A DNA stretch of 64,000 nt. It comes from RBG-16-34-14 sp963798865. Lineage in GTDB: Bacteria > Bacteroidota > Ignavibacteria > Ignavibacteriales > Ignavibacteriaceae. Of the stretch, positions 34,590 to 43,721 are shown piece by piece. A program made the position numbers and the translations under genes. The notes beneath the pieces were generated by a model. That model searched no databases. It saw only the letters and a list, made by a program, of their open reading frames with translations, and was not told the DNA's origin. The first letter of the stretch is position 1. Every line of letters starts with the position of its first letter. The stretch is from assembly GCA_963798865.1 (NCBI GenBank), contig CAWCVZ010000009.1, forward strand, positions 310,001 through 374,000, given 5' to 3'.

Positions 34590-35804
34590 ATGAAAAAACT
34601 TTTAATACCATTTGCATTTTTATTCCTGATTATTAATCAGAATTTATTTAGCCAGCCTTTAATTACAATAGCAGAAGCCAGGGGACATCAGGTAGGAGAT
34701 ACAGTTCGCGTCAGGGGTGTTGTTATTTCGCCCAATTATCAGACGGTTAATCGATCTTATTATATCTGGGATAACACAGCAGGAATTACAACTTTCAGAG
34801 GTGGATTAGGCAGCCCCGATTTAGCATTAGGTGATGAGGTAGAAATTGTAGGTACTATTGATCTTTTTAACGGCCTTACGGAAATTGCTCCTCTTACCGA
34901 TACCGACGTTCAGATAATCAGCTCAGGCAATCAAATTCCTGCACCGCAAGTTTTAACATTAAGTCAGTATTTATCAGATCCTGAAGCTTATGAAGCCGAA
35001 TTGGTCGGATTTGTGAGCCTGAATAAGGTGAGTGGTACTTGGCCGGCAGCTGGTACCAGCGCTACATTAAAAGTATCGGATGGAATTGATAGCGTTGATC
35101 TCAGGATTGATTCAGATACTGATGTTGATGGATCGCCGGAACCTACCTGGCCAGTTGATATTATTGGTTTGGGAAGTCAGTTTAATACATACCAAATTTT
35201 ATCAAGGTACTATGCAACAGATTTTCTACCTCCGGGAACATTACCGGTTGAGTTAAGTTCATTTACTGCTTCTGTAAGCTCTACTGGGGAAGTAACTTTG
35301 AATTGGACAACTGCGACTGAAATGAATAACAGAGGATTTGAGGTCGAAAGAAAATCAAACAACAATCAATTCACTACAATAGGATTTGTCCAAGGATTTG
35401 GAACAACTTCGGAAGAAAAAAATTATTCTTTTTTAGATAAAAGTGTTAATCCGGGTAATTATACATATCGGTTAAAACAAATAGACTTCAATGGTCAATA
35501 TCAATATTCAAATGAAATTGAATTGAAGGTTACTTCACCATTGTCTTTCAGTCTTGAACAAAATTATCCTAATCCATTTAATCCAAGTACTAAAATTTCA
35601 TATTCAGTTCCAAACTCAGGCTATGTATCTTTAAAAGTTTATAATGCTTTAGGACAGGAAGTGGCAGCACTTGTTAATGGAATTAAAGAAGCAGGCATTC
35701 ATTCAATTGAATTTAATGCTGTTAATCTGAATAGCGGAATATATTTCTATAAGCTGGAAGCAGGAAATATATCTCAGGTTAAAAAAATGATGCTAATTAA
35801 GTAA
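34590..35804 (+). CDS. Secreted OB-fold-like protein with T9SS sorting domain
   Basis: A 404-residue secreted protein. The signal peptide is about residues 1-21 (ending NLFSQP). The next region (25-215) has an OB-fold-like pattern, GDTVRVRGVVISP and LGDEVEIVGTI, similar to DUF5689-like domains in Bacteroidota surface proteins. A fibronectin-like domain (LPVELSSFTASVSS onward) and a T9SS sorting domain close it. The last 85 residues are nearly identical to those of the upstream cupredoxin protein, including a run of more than 50 identical bases, so the two tails share a recent origin or were homogenised by gene conversion. Function of the head domain is unknown. Ribosome binding site AGAGGGA. 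Confidence 0.85.
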   Translation: MKKLLIPFAFLFLIINQNLFSQPLITIAEARGHQVGDTVRVRGVVISPNYQTVNRSYYIWDNTAGITTFRGGLGSPDLALGDEVEIVGTIDLFNGLTEIAPLTDTDVQIISSGNQIPAPQVLTLSQYLSDPEAYEAELVGFVSLNKVSGTWPAAGTSATLKVSDGIDSVDLRIDSDTDVDGSPEPTWPVDIIGLGSQFNTYQILSRYYATDFLPPGTLPVELSSFTASVSSTGEVTLNWTTATEMNNRGFEVERKSNNNQFTTIGFVQGFGTTSEEKNYSFLDKSVNPGNYTYRLKQIDFNGQYQYSNEIELKVTSPLSFSLEQNYPNPFNPSTKISYSVPNSGYVSLKVYNALGQEVAALVNGIKEAGIHSIEFNAVNLNSGIYFYKLEAGNISQVKKMMLIK

Positions 35805-35826
35805 CATCTATTAAATTATTTTCTTA

Positions 35827-35957
35827 AGAGGCTGTCTCAGATGTTTTATTTTAATGTCATTCCCGTGAAAACGGGAATCGAAAAATTTCTAAAATGAAAT
35901 GGATTTCCACTTCCGTGGGAATGACATTTGAATAAATATTACTTTTGAACAACCTCT
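35827..35957. repeat. MITE-like element with GTCATTCCC inverted repeats
   Basis: GTCATTCCC (35856-35864) and GGGAATGAC (35917-35925) form the inner arms, with secondary hairpins beside each. Outer ends AGAGGCTGT and ACAACCTCT are imperfect inverted repeats. No ORF lies inside. It occupies the gap between the OB-fold T9SS gene and miaB. Confidence 0.65.
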
Positions 35958-36075
35958 TTTTATTTTAAATGATTTTATATTACCACAAAAGTTAATATCT
36001 GCGCCATTTCCTCTTAATTCTATTGATACCCTTAAAAAATAGGGTTATATTTCCAATCCAATTACAACAAGTTTG

Positions 36076-37435
36076 ATGGAAAAGAATAAAGTTTATATCG
36101 AAACCTACGGCTGCCAGATGAATATTGCTGATACAGAAATTGTCCTTGGTATCCTGCAAAATCATGGTTATGATGTTACAAAAGAACCAAAGAATGCTGA
36201 TGTGGTTTTACTTAACACCTGCAGCATTAGGGAAAACGCTGAGCAGAGAATTTATGGCAGACTTGGTAATATTAAAACTTTAAAGAAAGACAATCCTAAT
36301 CTCGTAATTGGAATTCTTGGTTGCATGGCGGAAAGGCTGCGTAAAGATCTTATTAATGATAAAAAAATGGTTGATGTTGTTGTAGGACCAGATGAATACA
36401 GAAGACTTCCAGAACTTATTGATTTTGCTTTTGGAGGAGAAAAAGGAATTGGTGTACGTCTTTCTAAAACTGAAACTTATGATGACATTATTCCGTACCG
36501 TGAAGATGGTTTGACTGCCTGGTTATCTGTAATGAGAGGCTGTGATAAATTCTGTACATTTCTGTGTTGTACCTTTTACAAGAGGAAGAGAAAGAAGCAG
36601 ATCTTTAAAATCAATCGTTGAAGAAATTGAACAGCTTTCACTTAGAGGTTTTAAAGAGATTACTTTGTTAGGACAAAATGTAAATTCTTACTTGGATGAA
36701 CAATCAGCCAGCGGAGGAGATTTTTCAGATCTTCTCGCCGCTTCTGCAGAAGTTGATAGATCAATCAGGATTAGATTTACGACATCTCATCCGCAGGATT
36801 TATCTGATAAACTTCTCTATACAATTGCTGCACATCCGAATATTTGTAATTATATTCATTTACCGGTTCAATCCGGCTCAAACAGGATTTTAAAACTGAT
36901 GAACAGGACTTATACCATTGAACATTATCTTAATCTTGTAGATAAAGCAAGAAGAATAATTCCAGGAGTAAGTTTTTCAACAGATATTATTGCAGGTTTT
37001 CCAACGGAAACTTATGAAGATCACCTGATGACTATTGATATTTTAAATGAAGTAAAATATGATGGTGCATATATGTTTAAATATTCTCCCAGGGAAAAGA
37101 CAAAAGCTTTTGAAATGGGAGATGATGTGCCTGAAGAAATAAAAACAAAACGCTTGCAGGAAATAATTGAAACACAGCAGAAAATTTCATTTGAAATTAA
37201 TCAGAAGCTGGTTGGGAAAGAAGATATTATTTTAATTGAAGGTTTCAGCCGGAAATCAGATCAATTTCTTTCCGGAAGAACCGATACAAATAAAGTGGTA
37301 ATTATTCCTTTGAATAATGATTTGAAACCCGGTGACTATTCAAAAGTTAAAATTAACAAAGCAACTCATGCAACATTGTTCGGAGAATTAGTAGAGAAAA
37401 TAACACCGGATAGTAAGCTTGCCTTAACAGCATGA
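36076..37435 (+). CDS. miaB: tRNA-2-methylthio-N6-dimethylallyladenosine synthase, frameshifted
   Basis: The radical SAM methylthiotransferase adds a methylthio group to i6A37 of tRNA. The N-terminal UPF0004 domain begins IETYGCQMN, with a Cys in NTCS, and the radical SAM triad is in GCDKFCTFC. The reading frame breaks exactly there: one surplus T in TTT at 36559-36561 changes CTFCVVPFTRG to CTFLCCT and a stop. Corrected, the protein is 452 residues, normal for MiaB, with a C-terminal TRAM domain. I took ATG 36076 over TTG 36073. The stop overlaps the next ATG (ATGA). Since the surrounding sequence is fully conserved, a sequencing error is likely. Confidence 0.9.
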
Positions 37436-38133
37436 AAATTCTTTCAATATATTTTTTTTCTATTCTTATTTTTCTTTTTTCAAACTCCAGTTTGTTTTCG
37501 CAGGATGTTGATATTGTTTCATATCTCAAGCAAATAGAAAGCGGCGAAAAAAACGAAGTTGAAAAAAAACTGCCTGAACTGAAAGAAAAATATCCGAATA
37601 GTCCGTCAGTTATGTTTCTTGAAGGGGTATTAACTGAAAACGGGCAGGATGCAGTTTCAATATATTCTAAAATTGTTAACTCATATCCCGGCAGTAAATA
37701 TGCCGATGCTTCATTATATAGAATCTATTCTTACTATTATGCTCTTGGTTTGTATGATGCTGCAAGAAATAATCTGAACAGATTAAAAAAAGAATATCCG
37801 AATTCCCCTTATATTAAAATATCGGACAGAAATCTTCCTTCTGAAGATGAAGTAACTGTTGAAAAAAAAGAAGAGAAAGAAACACCAAAAACAGATTATA
37901 GTTTTACAATTCAGGCAGGGGCTTTTAGCAAATTAAATAATGCCCAGGGTTTAAAAAAAGATTTTAATGATTCGGGATTTAAATCTGAAATAAAAGATAA
38001 AACAATTGGCGGTACTGTTTTTCATGTTGTATATGTTGGGGAATTTGTTTCCGAAGATGAAGCAAAAAGCTTTCTGCAGGTAATAAACAAAGAATATAAG
38101 CTTGATGGAAGGGTTATACGGATTGAGAAATGA
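37432..38133 (+). CDS. SPOR-domain protein with TPR-like helices
   Basis: A 233-residue exported protein. The signal peptide covers about residues 1-24 (ending SLFSQ). A helical TPR/YbgF-like segment follows (ELKEKYPNSPSVMFLEG, YPGSKYADASLYRIYSYY), then a charged linker, then a SPOR domain (about 155-233, FTIQAGAFSKLNNAQGL). SPOR domains bind denuded peptidoglycan at division septa, so the protein probably acts at the cell wall during division. It overlaps miaB by four bases and is therefore co-translated with it. Confidence 0.85.
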   Translation: MKILSIYFFSILIFLFSNSSLFSQDVDIVSYLKQIESGEKNEVEKKLPELKEKYPNSPSVMFLEGVLTENGQDAVSIYSKIVNSYPGSKYADASLYRIYSYYYALGLYDAARNNLNRLKKEYPNSPYIKISDRNLPSEDEVTVEKKEEKETPKTDYSFTIQAGAFSKLNNAQGLKKDFNDSGFKSEIKDKTIGGTVFHVVYVGEFVSEDEAKSFLQVINKEYKLDGRVIRIEK

Positions 38134-38249
38134 GTTCAAGTGTAAGTTTCAGGATCAAGCATCATTCGTCCATTCAACCATTCATACATTTATTCAAAGT
38201 CGTTTGAATGACTGAATATAAAATCAATTAATTATTTTTTTGTTTCGGG

Positions 38250-39017
38250 ATGGATATAAAATTTGTCGGTACAGGTTCGGGAAAAGCTTCATTAAAAAGA
38301 TTTCACTCATCATTTCAAATTAATTCAGACAATTATAATCTTCTTGTTGATGCCGGAGACGGTATTTCACATGCAGTACTTAACCAGAAAATCCTTATTA
38401 ATTTTATTGATGGCATCCTAATCAGCCATTTGCATCCGGACCATTATACAGGTTTGCCGGCTTTAATTGTCCAGATGAAAATGAATGAAAGAAAAAATCC
38501 GCTTTACATTTTTTGTGAAGAGAGTAATTCTGATTTCATTAAGGAATTTATTTATCAATCTTATTTATTTGAAGACAGTCTTGGTTTCAAAATTAATGTT
38601 CAATCATTTCATCAGGATAAAGTTTTTGAAGTTACGGATGGGTTAAGTTTTATTGCCAGGCAGAATTCCCATCTTAAAAAAAAAGAGAGACTTGATAAAA
38701 ACAGAAAATTAAGTTTTTCTTCCAGCAGTTTTTTAATAACGGTTAATGAGAAAAATATTTTCTTTACCGGGGATATTGGAGAAGAAAAGGATTTATTTCT
38801 ATTCAAAGAAAAAATTGACCTGATGATTAGTGAAATTACCCATATTACGGTAGAGGGATTTATTGATGCCTATCAGAAACTAATGCCGGCGAAATTATTT
38901 ATTACCCACCTTAGCGATGAAGATGAAGCAAAAGTATCAGAACTTTCATATCTACTGCCAGCCGAAGATCGTCGCAAAGTAATTGCTGCTTTTGATGGAT
39001 TGAATGTAAAGATTTAG
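38250..39017 (+). CDS. MBL-fold metallo-hydrolase (RNase Z-like)
   Basis: A 255-residue metallo-beta-lactamase-fold protein. The zinc motif is SHLHPDHYTGLPAL (HxHxDH), with FTGDIG later supplying the bridging Asp and ITHLSDED a further His. The order and length resemble RNase Z and the related phosphorylcholine- or cAMP-type hydrolases, but the long exosite arm of true tRNase Z is not evident. Substrate unknown. It stands alone, about 115 bp after the SPOR gene and 100 bp before the sigma-54 activator. Confidence 0.85.
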   Translation: MDIKFVGTGSGKASLKRFHSSFQINSDNYNLLVDAGDGISHAVLNQKILINFIDGILISHLHPDHYTGLPALIVQMKMNERKNPLYIFCEESNSDFIKEFIYQSYLFEDSLGFKINVQSFHQDKVFEVTDGLSFIARQNSHLKKKERLDKNRKLSFSSSSFLITVNEKNIFFTGDIGEEKDLFLFKEKIDLMISEITHITVEGFIDAYQKLMPAKLFITHLSDEDEAKVSELSYLLPAEDRRKVIAAFDGLNVKI

Positions 39018-39084
39018 AAATTCATCGTATATTTTCCCTTTAATTAAGATTTTATTCATTGTATTTTTAAGGCAGACAATACTT

Positions 39085-39092
39085 TATTTTTG
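39085..39092 (+). promoter_or_regulatory. Possible -7 element before the sigma-54 activator
   Basis: TATTTTTG matches TAnnTTTG and lies 28 bases before the ATG at 39121. The spacing is suitable for a short leader; no -33 motif is found. Confidence 0.3.
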
Positions 39093-39120
39093 TTTATTTT
39101 CTTAACTTTTATCTGCAAAG

Positions 39121-40224
39121 ATGACAAGAGAACAATTTAAAAAAGATTTTGGAATTATCGGCAATACAAAGGAAATTAACGACCTTGTTGATATTGTTAT
39201 GCAGGTTGCCAAATCGGATATTTCAGTTCTTATTTATGGAGAAAGCGGTGTTGGAAAAGAAATTTTTGCACAGGCAATTCATGGATTCAGCAGCAGGGTG
39301 GATAAACAATTAGTTACTGTAAACTGCGGAGCTATTCCCGAAGGTATTCTGGAAAGTGAATTGTTTGGACACAGGAAGGGTTCTTTTACAGGAGCGATAG
39401 AAAGCCGTAAAGGTTATTTTGAAATAGCTGATGGTGGAACTTTATTCCTTGATGAAATAGCCGAGCTGCCATTAACTACCCAGGTTAAATTATTGAGGGT
39501 AATTGAGAACAAAGAATTTATGCGTGTCGGTGCAGAAACTGTAACAAATGTTGATGTAAGAATTATTGCTGCGACAAATAAAAATTTAGAAAGAGAAGTC
39601 GAGAAGGGAAGATTCAGGGAAGATCTTTATTTCAGACTTAAAGCTGTTGCATTAAGCATTCCTCCATTAAGAAAAAGAAAAACAGATATACCTGGATTGG
39701 CAAATCATTTTATTAATTCCTATGCATCCGGTAATAAAAGAAAACCTCCAATAATTACTGATGAGGGACTGAAAGTTCTGGAAAATTATTCATGGCCGGG
39801 AAACATAAGGGAATTAAAAAACACATTAGAAACTGCAATAGCACTTAATAATAACGGAGTTCTTGATGCTGCATCATTTGCCTCTTTATATATTCAACCT
39901 GAAGTTGAAATGTCCCAGAGGAATCTTCCGATATTTCTAAAAAGATCTCCCGAAGAAGTTGACAGGGAATTAATGTACAGGGCTCTTTTTGAAATAAAGA
40001 AAGATTTAATTGAACTTAAAGATCTTTTTTATAACAGGCAGAATGAGATTTTCCAGGAATCAAAAAAAAATCCACAGCAAATTATTCCACTTGATGAAAT
40101 TGAAAAAGAAGCAATTAGAAATGCTTTAGATGTAACCAGGGGTAATAAAAGAAATGCAGCTAAGCTTTTAAAGATTAGTGAAAGGACTCTTTACAGGAAA
40201 ATTAAGGAGTATGATATTCAATGA
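39121..40224 (+). CDS. Sigma-54-dependent activator lacking a receiver domain
   Basis: The 367-residue activator begins directly with the AAA+ domain: Walker A GESGVGKE at 40-47, sigma-54 loop GSFTGA at 87-92, Walker B TLFLDE. A Fis-type helix-turn-helix closes it (NAAKLLKISERTLYRKIKEY). There is no sensory domain, so control must come from a partner or from its own level. In Bacteroidota a similar receiver-less activator often precedes lptE, as it does here 40 bp downstream, which suggests a link with outer-membrane assembly. What it activates is unknown. Confidence 0.92.
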   Translation: MTREQFKKDFGIIGNTKEINDLVDIVMQVAKSDISVLIYGESGVGKEIFAQAIHGFSSRVDKQLVTVNCGAIPEGILESELFGHRKGSFTGAIESRKGYFEIADGGTLFLDEIAELPLTTQVKLLRVIENKEFMRVGAETVTNVDVRIIAATNKNLEREVEKGRFREDLYFRLKAVALSIPPLRKRKTDIPGLANHFINSYASGNKRKPPIITDEGLKVLENYSWPGNIRELKNTLETAIALNNNGVLDAASFASLYIQPEVEMSQRNLPIFLKRSPEEVDRELMYRALFEIKKDLIELKDLFYNRQNEIFQESKKNPQQIIPLDEIEKEAIRNALDVTRGNKRNAAKLLKISERTLYRKIKEYDIQ

Positions 40225-40264
40225 TTCGGTTATCCATTAATTAAATGTGATTTAAAAATCCCCA

Positions 40265-40813
40265 ATGAAATTAATAATGGAAAAAAGGACAAAATTGAAG
40301 GCAAATAGCATTATTGTGTGCTCAATTTTGTTGTTTATAAGTATCAGCGTAGGTAACTTTAACTGTTGCTTTTATTCTTTTACCGGAGCTTCAGTACCGC
40401 AGCATCTTAAAACAATTGCAATTCCGGTTGCTGATGACAGAAGCGGAACCGGCGAACCGGGCTTAAGAGAGTTGTTGACCGATCAGCTGACACAAAAATT
40501 TATTGATGATAATACTTTACAGGTTACGGAACGGACATCTGCTGATGCAATACTTGAATGCACAATTACTTCTTTACCGGATGCACCCGCAGTTGTTGGA
40601 GCCGGGGAAAATGTTGAGACGAGAAGAATTACATTAACCGTTAATGTTATATACAAAGATTTAGTGGAAAGAAAAATCATTTTCAATAAAAGCTTTTCTA
40701 ATTATGGAGATTATCCTTCCGCAGGCAGTATTGCAGACAGACGAACTGCAATTGAAACTGCAGTTGATAAAGTTACTGAAGACATTCTTCTTAACACGGT
40801 TTCAGGATGGTAA
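40265..40813 (+). CDS. lptE: LPS-assembly lipoprotein LptE
   Basis: A 182-residue protein with an N-terminal hydrophobic signal ending in NFNCCFYSF, where Cys is the likely lipidation site, then the Bacteroidota LptE pattern: TIAIPVADDRSGTGEPGLRE, LTDQLTQKFIDDNTL and a long strand pair. LptE plugs the LptD barrel and completes LPS transport to the outer leaflet. Two in-frame ATGs (40265 and 40277) are possible; neither has a strong ribosome binding site. It follows the sigma-54 activator, a gene order known from relatives. Confidence 0.85.
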   Translation: MKLIMEKRTKLKANSIIVCSILLFISISVGNFNCCFYSFTGASVPQHLKTIAIPVADDRSGTGEPGLRELLTDQLTQKFIDDNTLQVTERTSADAILECTITSLPDAPAVVGAGENVETRRITLTVNVIYKDLVERKIIFNKSFSNYGDYPSAGSIADRRTAIETAVDKVTEDILLNTVSGW

Positions 40814-40851
40814 AAAATTTTATGTTTAACAGTTTTGAGGTATAAAAATTT

Positions 40852-42309
40852 ATGGATGATATAGTACTTATAGGCTACTTTTTTTCTTTAACTATATTGT
40901 TCATTTTTGGCTGTCATGGCTTTATAATGATCTATTATCATAGAAAATACAAAGGGGTTAAACCAACCTTCAAAAAAGAAATATCAACTGATTCAATTGT
41001 AACAATCCAGCTGCCGCTTTATAATGAAATGTATGTTGCAGAAAGATTAATAAATTCTGTTTGTGAAATTGATTACCCGAAAGAAAAACTTGAGATACAG
41101 GTGCTTGATGATTCAACAGATGAAACAACAAATATTGTACGGCAGGCTGTTGAAACAAAAAAGTCTGAAGGTTTTGATATTGTACATGTAAGGAGATCAT
41201 CGAGAAAAGGTTTTAAAGCAGGTGCTTTAAAAGAAGCTATGAAAACTGCTAAAGGAGAATTCATTGCAATATTTGATGCTGATTTTATTCCTCATAAAGA
41301 TTTCTTAAAAAAAACCCTTTCCTTTTTTACAGATAATAATATCGGCATGGTTCAGACAAGATGGGAACATTTGAATGGCGATTATTCAATGCTTACAAAA
41401 GCCCAGGCACTTGCCCTTGATGGACATTTCGTCATTGAACAGTCTGTTAGAAATAAAGCCGGCTTCTTTATTAATTTTAATGGAACCGGTGGTGTCTGGA
41501 AAAGAAAATGTATCGAAGATGCAGGCAACTGGAATGATGATACACTCACAGAAGATCTTGATTTAAGCTATAGAGCTCAGTTAAATGGATGGAAATTTGT
41601 TTTCTTAAAAGATTTTACTTCTCCTGCTGAACTTCCTTCTGAGATAAATGCATTAAAAAATCAGCAGTTCAGGTGGACAAAAGGAGCAGTTGAAACCGCA
41701 AAGAAAATTCTTCCTAAAGTATGGAAAGCTAATATACCATTGAGAGTAAAACTTCAATCTACTTTTCATTTAACAAACAATCTTGTTTTCCCTTTTATAC
41801 TTCTTGCTGCAATTTTAAATGTTCCATTAATTTTTATTAAGAACAGCGGTTCCTATGAAGTTTACTTTGCAATAATGTCTCTCTTCGTGCTTGCGTTTGT
41901 AAGTTCATTTTTATTTTATCTTTATTCGCAAAAAGATATAAGAACCGACTGGAGAAAAAAAATTGTTTTGTTCCCATTATTTATGGCAGGAAGTATGGGC
42001 TTTGCTGTAAATAATTCCCGAGCCGTCATCGAAGGTTTGCTTAACAGAAAAAGTGAGTTTGTAAGAACTCCAAAATTCAAAGTGATGGATGCAAAGGATT
42101 CCTGGGCCGGTAATAAGTATCTGAATTCAAAAATTGGGTTGTCTGTTGTCGTTGAAATAATTATGGCGCTCTATTGTTTAGTGGGAATCGCTTCTTCAAT
42201 ATATTTTCTTGAGATAGCAGCATTGCCATTTCAGATTTTATTCTTCACAGGATTTTCTTTTGTCGCTTTTACATCAATAAAACATGCTTATCAGCCAAGA
42301 AAATCTTAA
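40852..42309 (+). CDS. Membrane glycosyltransferase, family 2 (CESA-like)
   Basis: A 485-residue processive-type family 2 enzyme. A membrane helix (about 5-25) precedes the catalytic domain with the metal-binding FDADFIP, the acidic TEDLDLSYRAQ and the acceptor-binding QQFRW. Four hydrophobic segments follow (about 315-335, 343-363, 375-395 and 430-475). It adds sugars from nucleotide donors at the cytoplasmic face and may translocate the product. Close relatives in Bacteroidota are unspecific 'cellulose synthase family' proteins, so the polymer or lipid made is unknown. A TPR gene follows after 18 bp. Confidence 0.9.
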   Translation: MDDIVLIGYFFSLTILFIFGCHGFIMIYYHRKYKGVKPTFKKEISTDSIVTIQLPLYNEMYVAERLINSVCEIDYPKEKLEIQVLDDSTDETTNIVRQAVETKKSEGFDIVHVRRSSRKGFKAGALKEAMKTAKGEFIAIFDADFIPHKDFLKKTLSFFTDNNIGMVQTRWEHLNGDYSMLTKAQALALDGHFVIEQSVRNKAGFFINFNGTGGVWKRKCIEDAGNWNDDTLTEDLDLSYRAQLNGWKFVFLKDFTSPAELPSEINALKNQQFRWTKGAVETAKKILPKVWKANIPLRVKLQSTFHLTNNLVFPFILLAAILNVPLIFIKNSGSYEVYFAIMSLFVLAFVSSFLFYLYSQKDIRTDWRKKIVLFPLFMAGSMGFAVNNSRAVIEGLLNRKSEFVRTPKFKVMDAKDSWAGNKYLNSKIGLSVVVEIIMALYCLVGIASSIYFLEIAALPFQILFFTGFSFVAFTSIKHAYQPRKS

Positions 42310-42327
42310 ATAAAAATAGGATGAAGG

Positions 42328-42996
42328 TTGCCTGCAAAAACCGAAGAATTATTTAAGAATAAAATAAGACTCATTTACGAGTACAACAGGAAATCACCGC
42401 TCTTTGCCCGCATTGCAAACTGGGAATTAGAAAGTAATAACTTTGAAACTGCAATTGAAATTCTTGAAGAAGGTTTAAGAGAAAACCCCGAATTCCCAAC
42501 TCCATATTTTGTGCTTGGAAGGGCTTATTCCAAAATGAATGATTTCAGCAAAGCACTTAAATGTTACAAAAAGGGAAGTGAACTTATTCATTCAAGAGAA
42601 ACTTACCAGTTTTATCTTCGCGAACTTGAAAGCTTAAAGAATCTTAAAACTCCAATTGAGTTAAGAGCTTTACGTTTTAAAGAAGAGAATATTTCTGAAA
42701 AAAGAAAAAGTGAAAATAAAACTGCTGCTTTAGAAGATAACCTGGATGACCTTGCAGAAAAAATCTCAAAAGCAAAAATTCCTGTTTCGGAATACAAGGA
42801 AGAAAAGAATAACCAGTTTACCCCCAATGAAAACTCTGAAAGCAGTATGATTGTTTCTGAAACGCTGGCGAAAATTTATCTTGCCCAGGGAGAAATACCG
42901 GAAGCAATTGCAATTTATGAAAAGCTTAAAAAGAAAGAACCGGCAAAAGAAAATTATTTTTCTCAAAAAATTGCCGAGTTGAAATCGAAACTATAA
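42328..42996 (+). CDS. Tetratricopeptide repeat protein
   Basis: The 222-residue protein has TPR helices at about 15-85 (FARIANWELESNNFETAIEI, NPEFPTPYFVLGRAYSKMND) and again near the C-terminus (SETLAKIYLAQGEIPEAIAIYEKL), separated by a charged linker. The start is TTG 42328 with GGATGAAGG upstream; the nearby ATG is in another frame. It likely acts as a scaffold. Co-transcription with the glycosyltransferase is suggested by the 18-bp spacing, but nothing defines its partner. No signal peptide is seen. Confidence 0.8.
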   Translation: MPAKTEELFKNKIRLIYEYNRKSPLFARIANWELESNNFETAIEILEEGLRENPEFPTPYFVLGRAYSKMNDFSKALKCYKKGSELIHSRETYQFYLRELESLKNLKTPIELRALRFKEENISEKRKSENKTAALEDNLDDLAEKISKAKIPVSEYKEEKNNQFTPNENSESSMIVSETLAKIYLAQGEIPEAIAIYEKLKKKEPAKENYFSQKIAELKSKL

Positions 42997-43007
42997 AACA
43001 TTGAACC

Positions 43008-43092
43008 TCGTTACAAAGATAATCGTAGTTCGGATTTCCAAATCAGAACTATTCTGCAAGTTACAGAGCTCAGGACTGGAATCCTGAGTTAC
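43008..43092. repeat. Double-hairpin intergenic repeat
   Basis: Two hairpins lie side by side: TAGTTCGGATTT/AAATCAGAACTA (43026-43037, 43040-43051, one mismatch pair) and CTCAGGA/TCCTGAG (43069-43075, 43082-43088). GTTAC occurs three times around them. No gene lies here, and it resembles a small dispersed palindromic element. Confidence 0.6.
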
Positions 43093-43106
43093 AATATTTC
43101 TTTCTA

Positions 43107-43721
43107 ATGAAAAACCTCCAGCCATTTAAAAAATTATCCAAAAATTTTTATACCCGGAATCTTCTTACAGTAGCTAAAGAGCTTCCTGGTAAAATATTAG
43201 TTAAGAAGGATGAAGATTTAATTCTTGCCGGCAGAATTATTGAAGTTGAAGCTTATGATGGCTTGATTGATGAAGCTGCGCATACATTTATTGGAAGAAC
43301 AAAAAGAAATGAAATTATGTTTAATGAAGGCGGATATTTTTATGTTTACTTTACTTATGGTGCTCATTTTTGCTGTAACATTGTAACAGGAAAAAAAAAT
43401 CACGGTACGGCTGTTTTAATCCGTGCAATAGAGCCTTTAACCGGAATTGAAAAGATGTCTTTAAATCGTTTTGGTAAAACTATTATTTCTGAAAAAGAAA
43501 AAATAAACTTAACCAATGGTCCTGGAAAAGTTTGCCAGGCATTTGGAATTACAAAAGAACATTATGGAATTGATTTAACAGGGAACAAAATTTTTCTTTT
43601 GGATAGACCAAAATTAAAAAGCGCACAAATAGTTACTTCCAAAAGAATTGGAATAAAAAAATCTGTTGAGCTCCCCTGGAGATTTTATTTAAAAGATAAT
43701 CCTTATGTTTCTAAAAGATGA
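43107..43721 (+). CDS. DNA-3-methyladenine glycosylase (AAG/MPG family)
   Basis: A 204-residue base-excision repair enzyme. Family motifs present are LPGKILV, IIEVEAYDG with the catalytic Glu, DEAAHTFIGRTKRNEIMF, the YVYFTYGAHFCCN strand and NGPGKVCQAFGI. The enzyme flips and removes alkylated purines and hypoxanthine. Length and motif order match bacterial AAG proteins. Its last four bases overlap the start of the following GT9 gene (ATGA). Confidence 0.95.
   Translation: MKNLQPFKKLSKNFYTRNLLTVAKELPGKILVKKDEDLILAGRIIEVEAYDGLIDEAAHTFIGRTKRNEIMFNEGGYFYVYFTYGAHFCCNIVTGKKNHGTAVLIRAIEPLTGIEKMSLNRFGKTIISEKEKINLTNGPGKVCQAFGITKEHYGIDLTGNKIFLLDRPKLKSAQIVTSKRIGIKKSVELPWRFYLKDNPYVSKR

Noticed and set aside
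38134..38249. Possible repeat with CATTCAA/TTGAATG pairs
   Set aside because: The pairs are short and the region is low-complexity (ATTCA-rich); no stable hairpin or second copy is seen.
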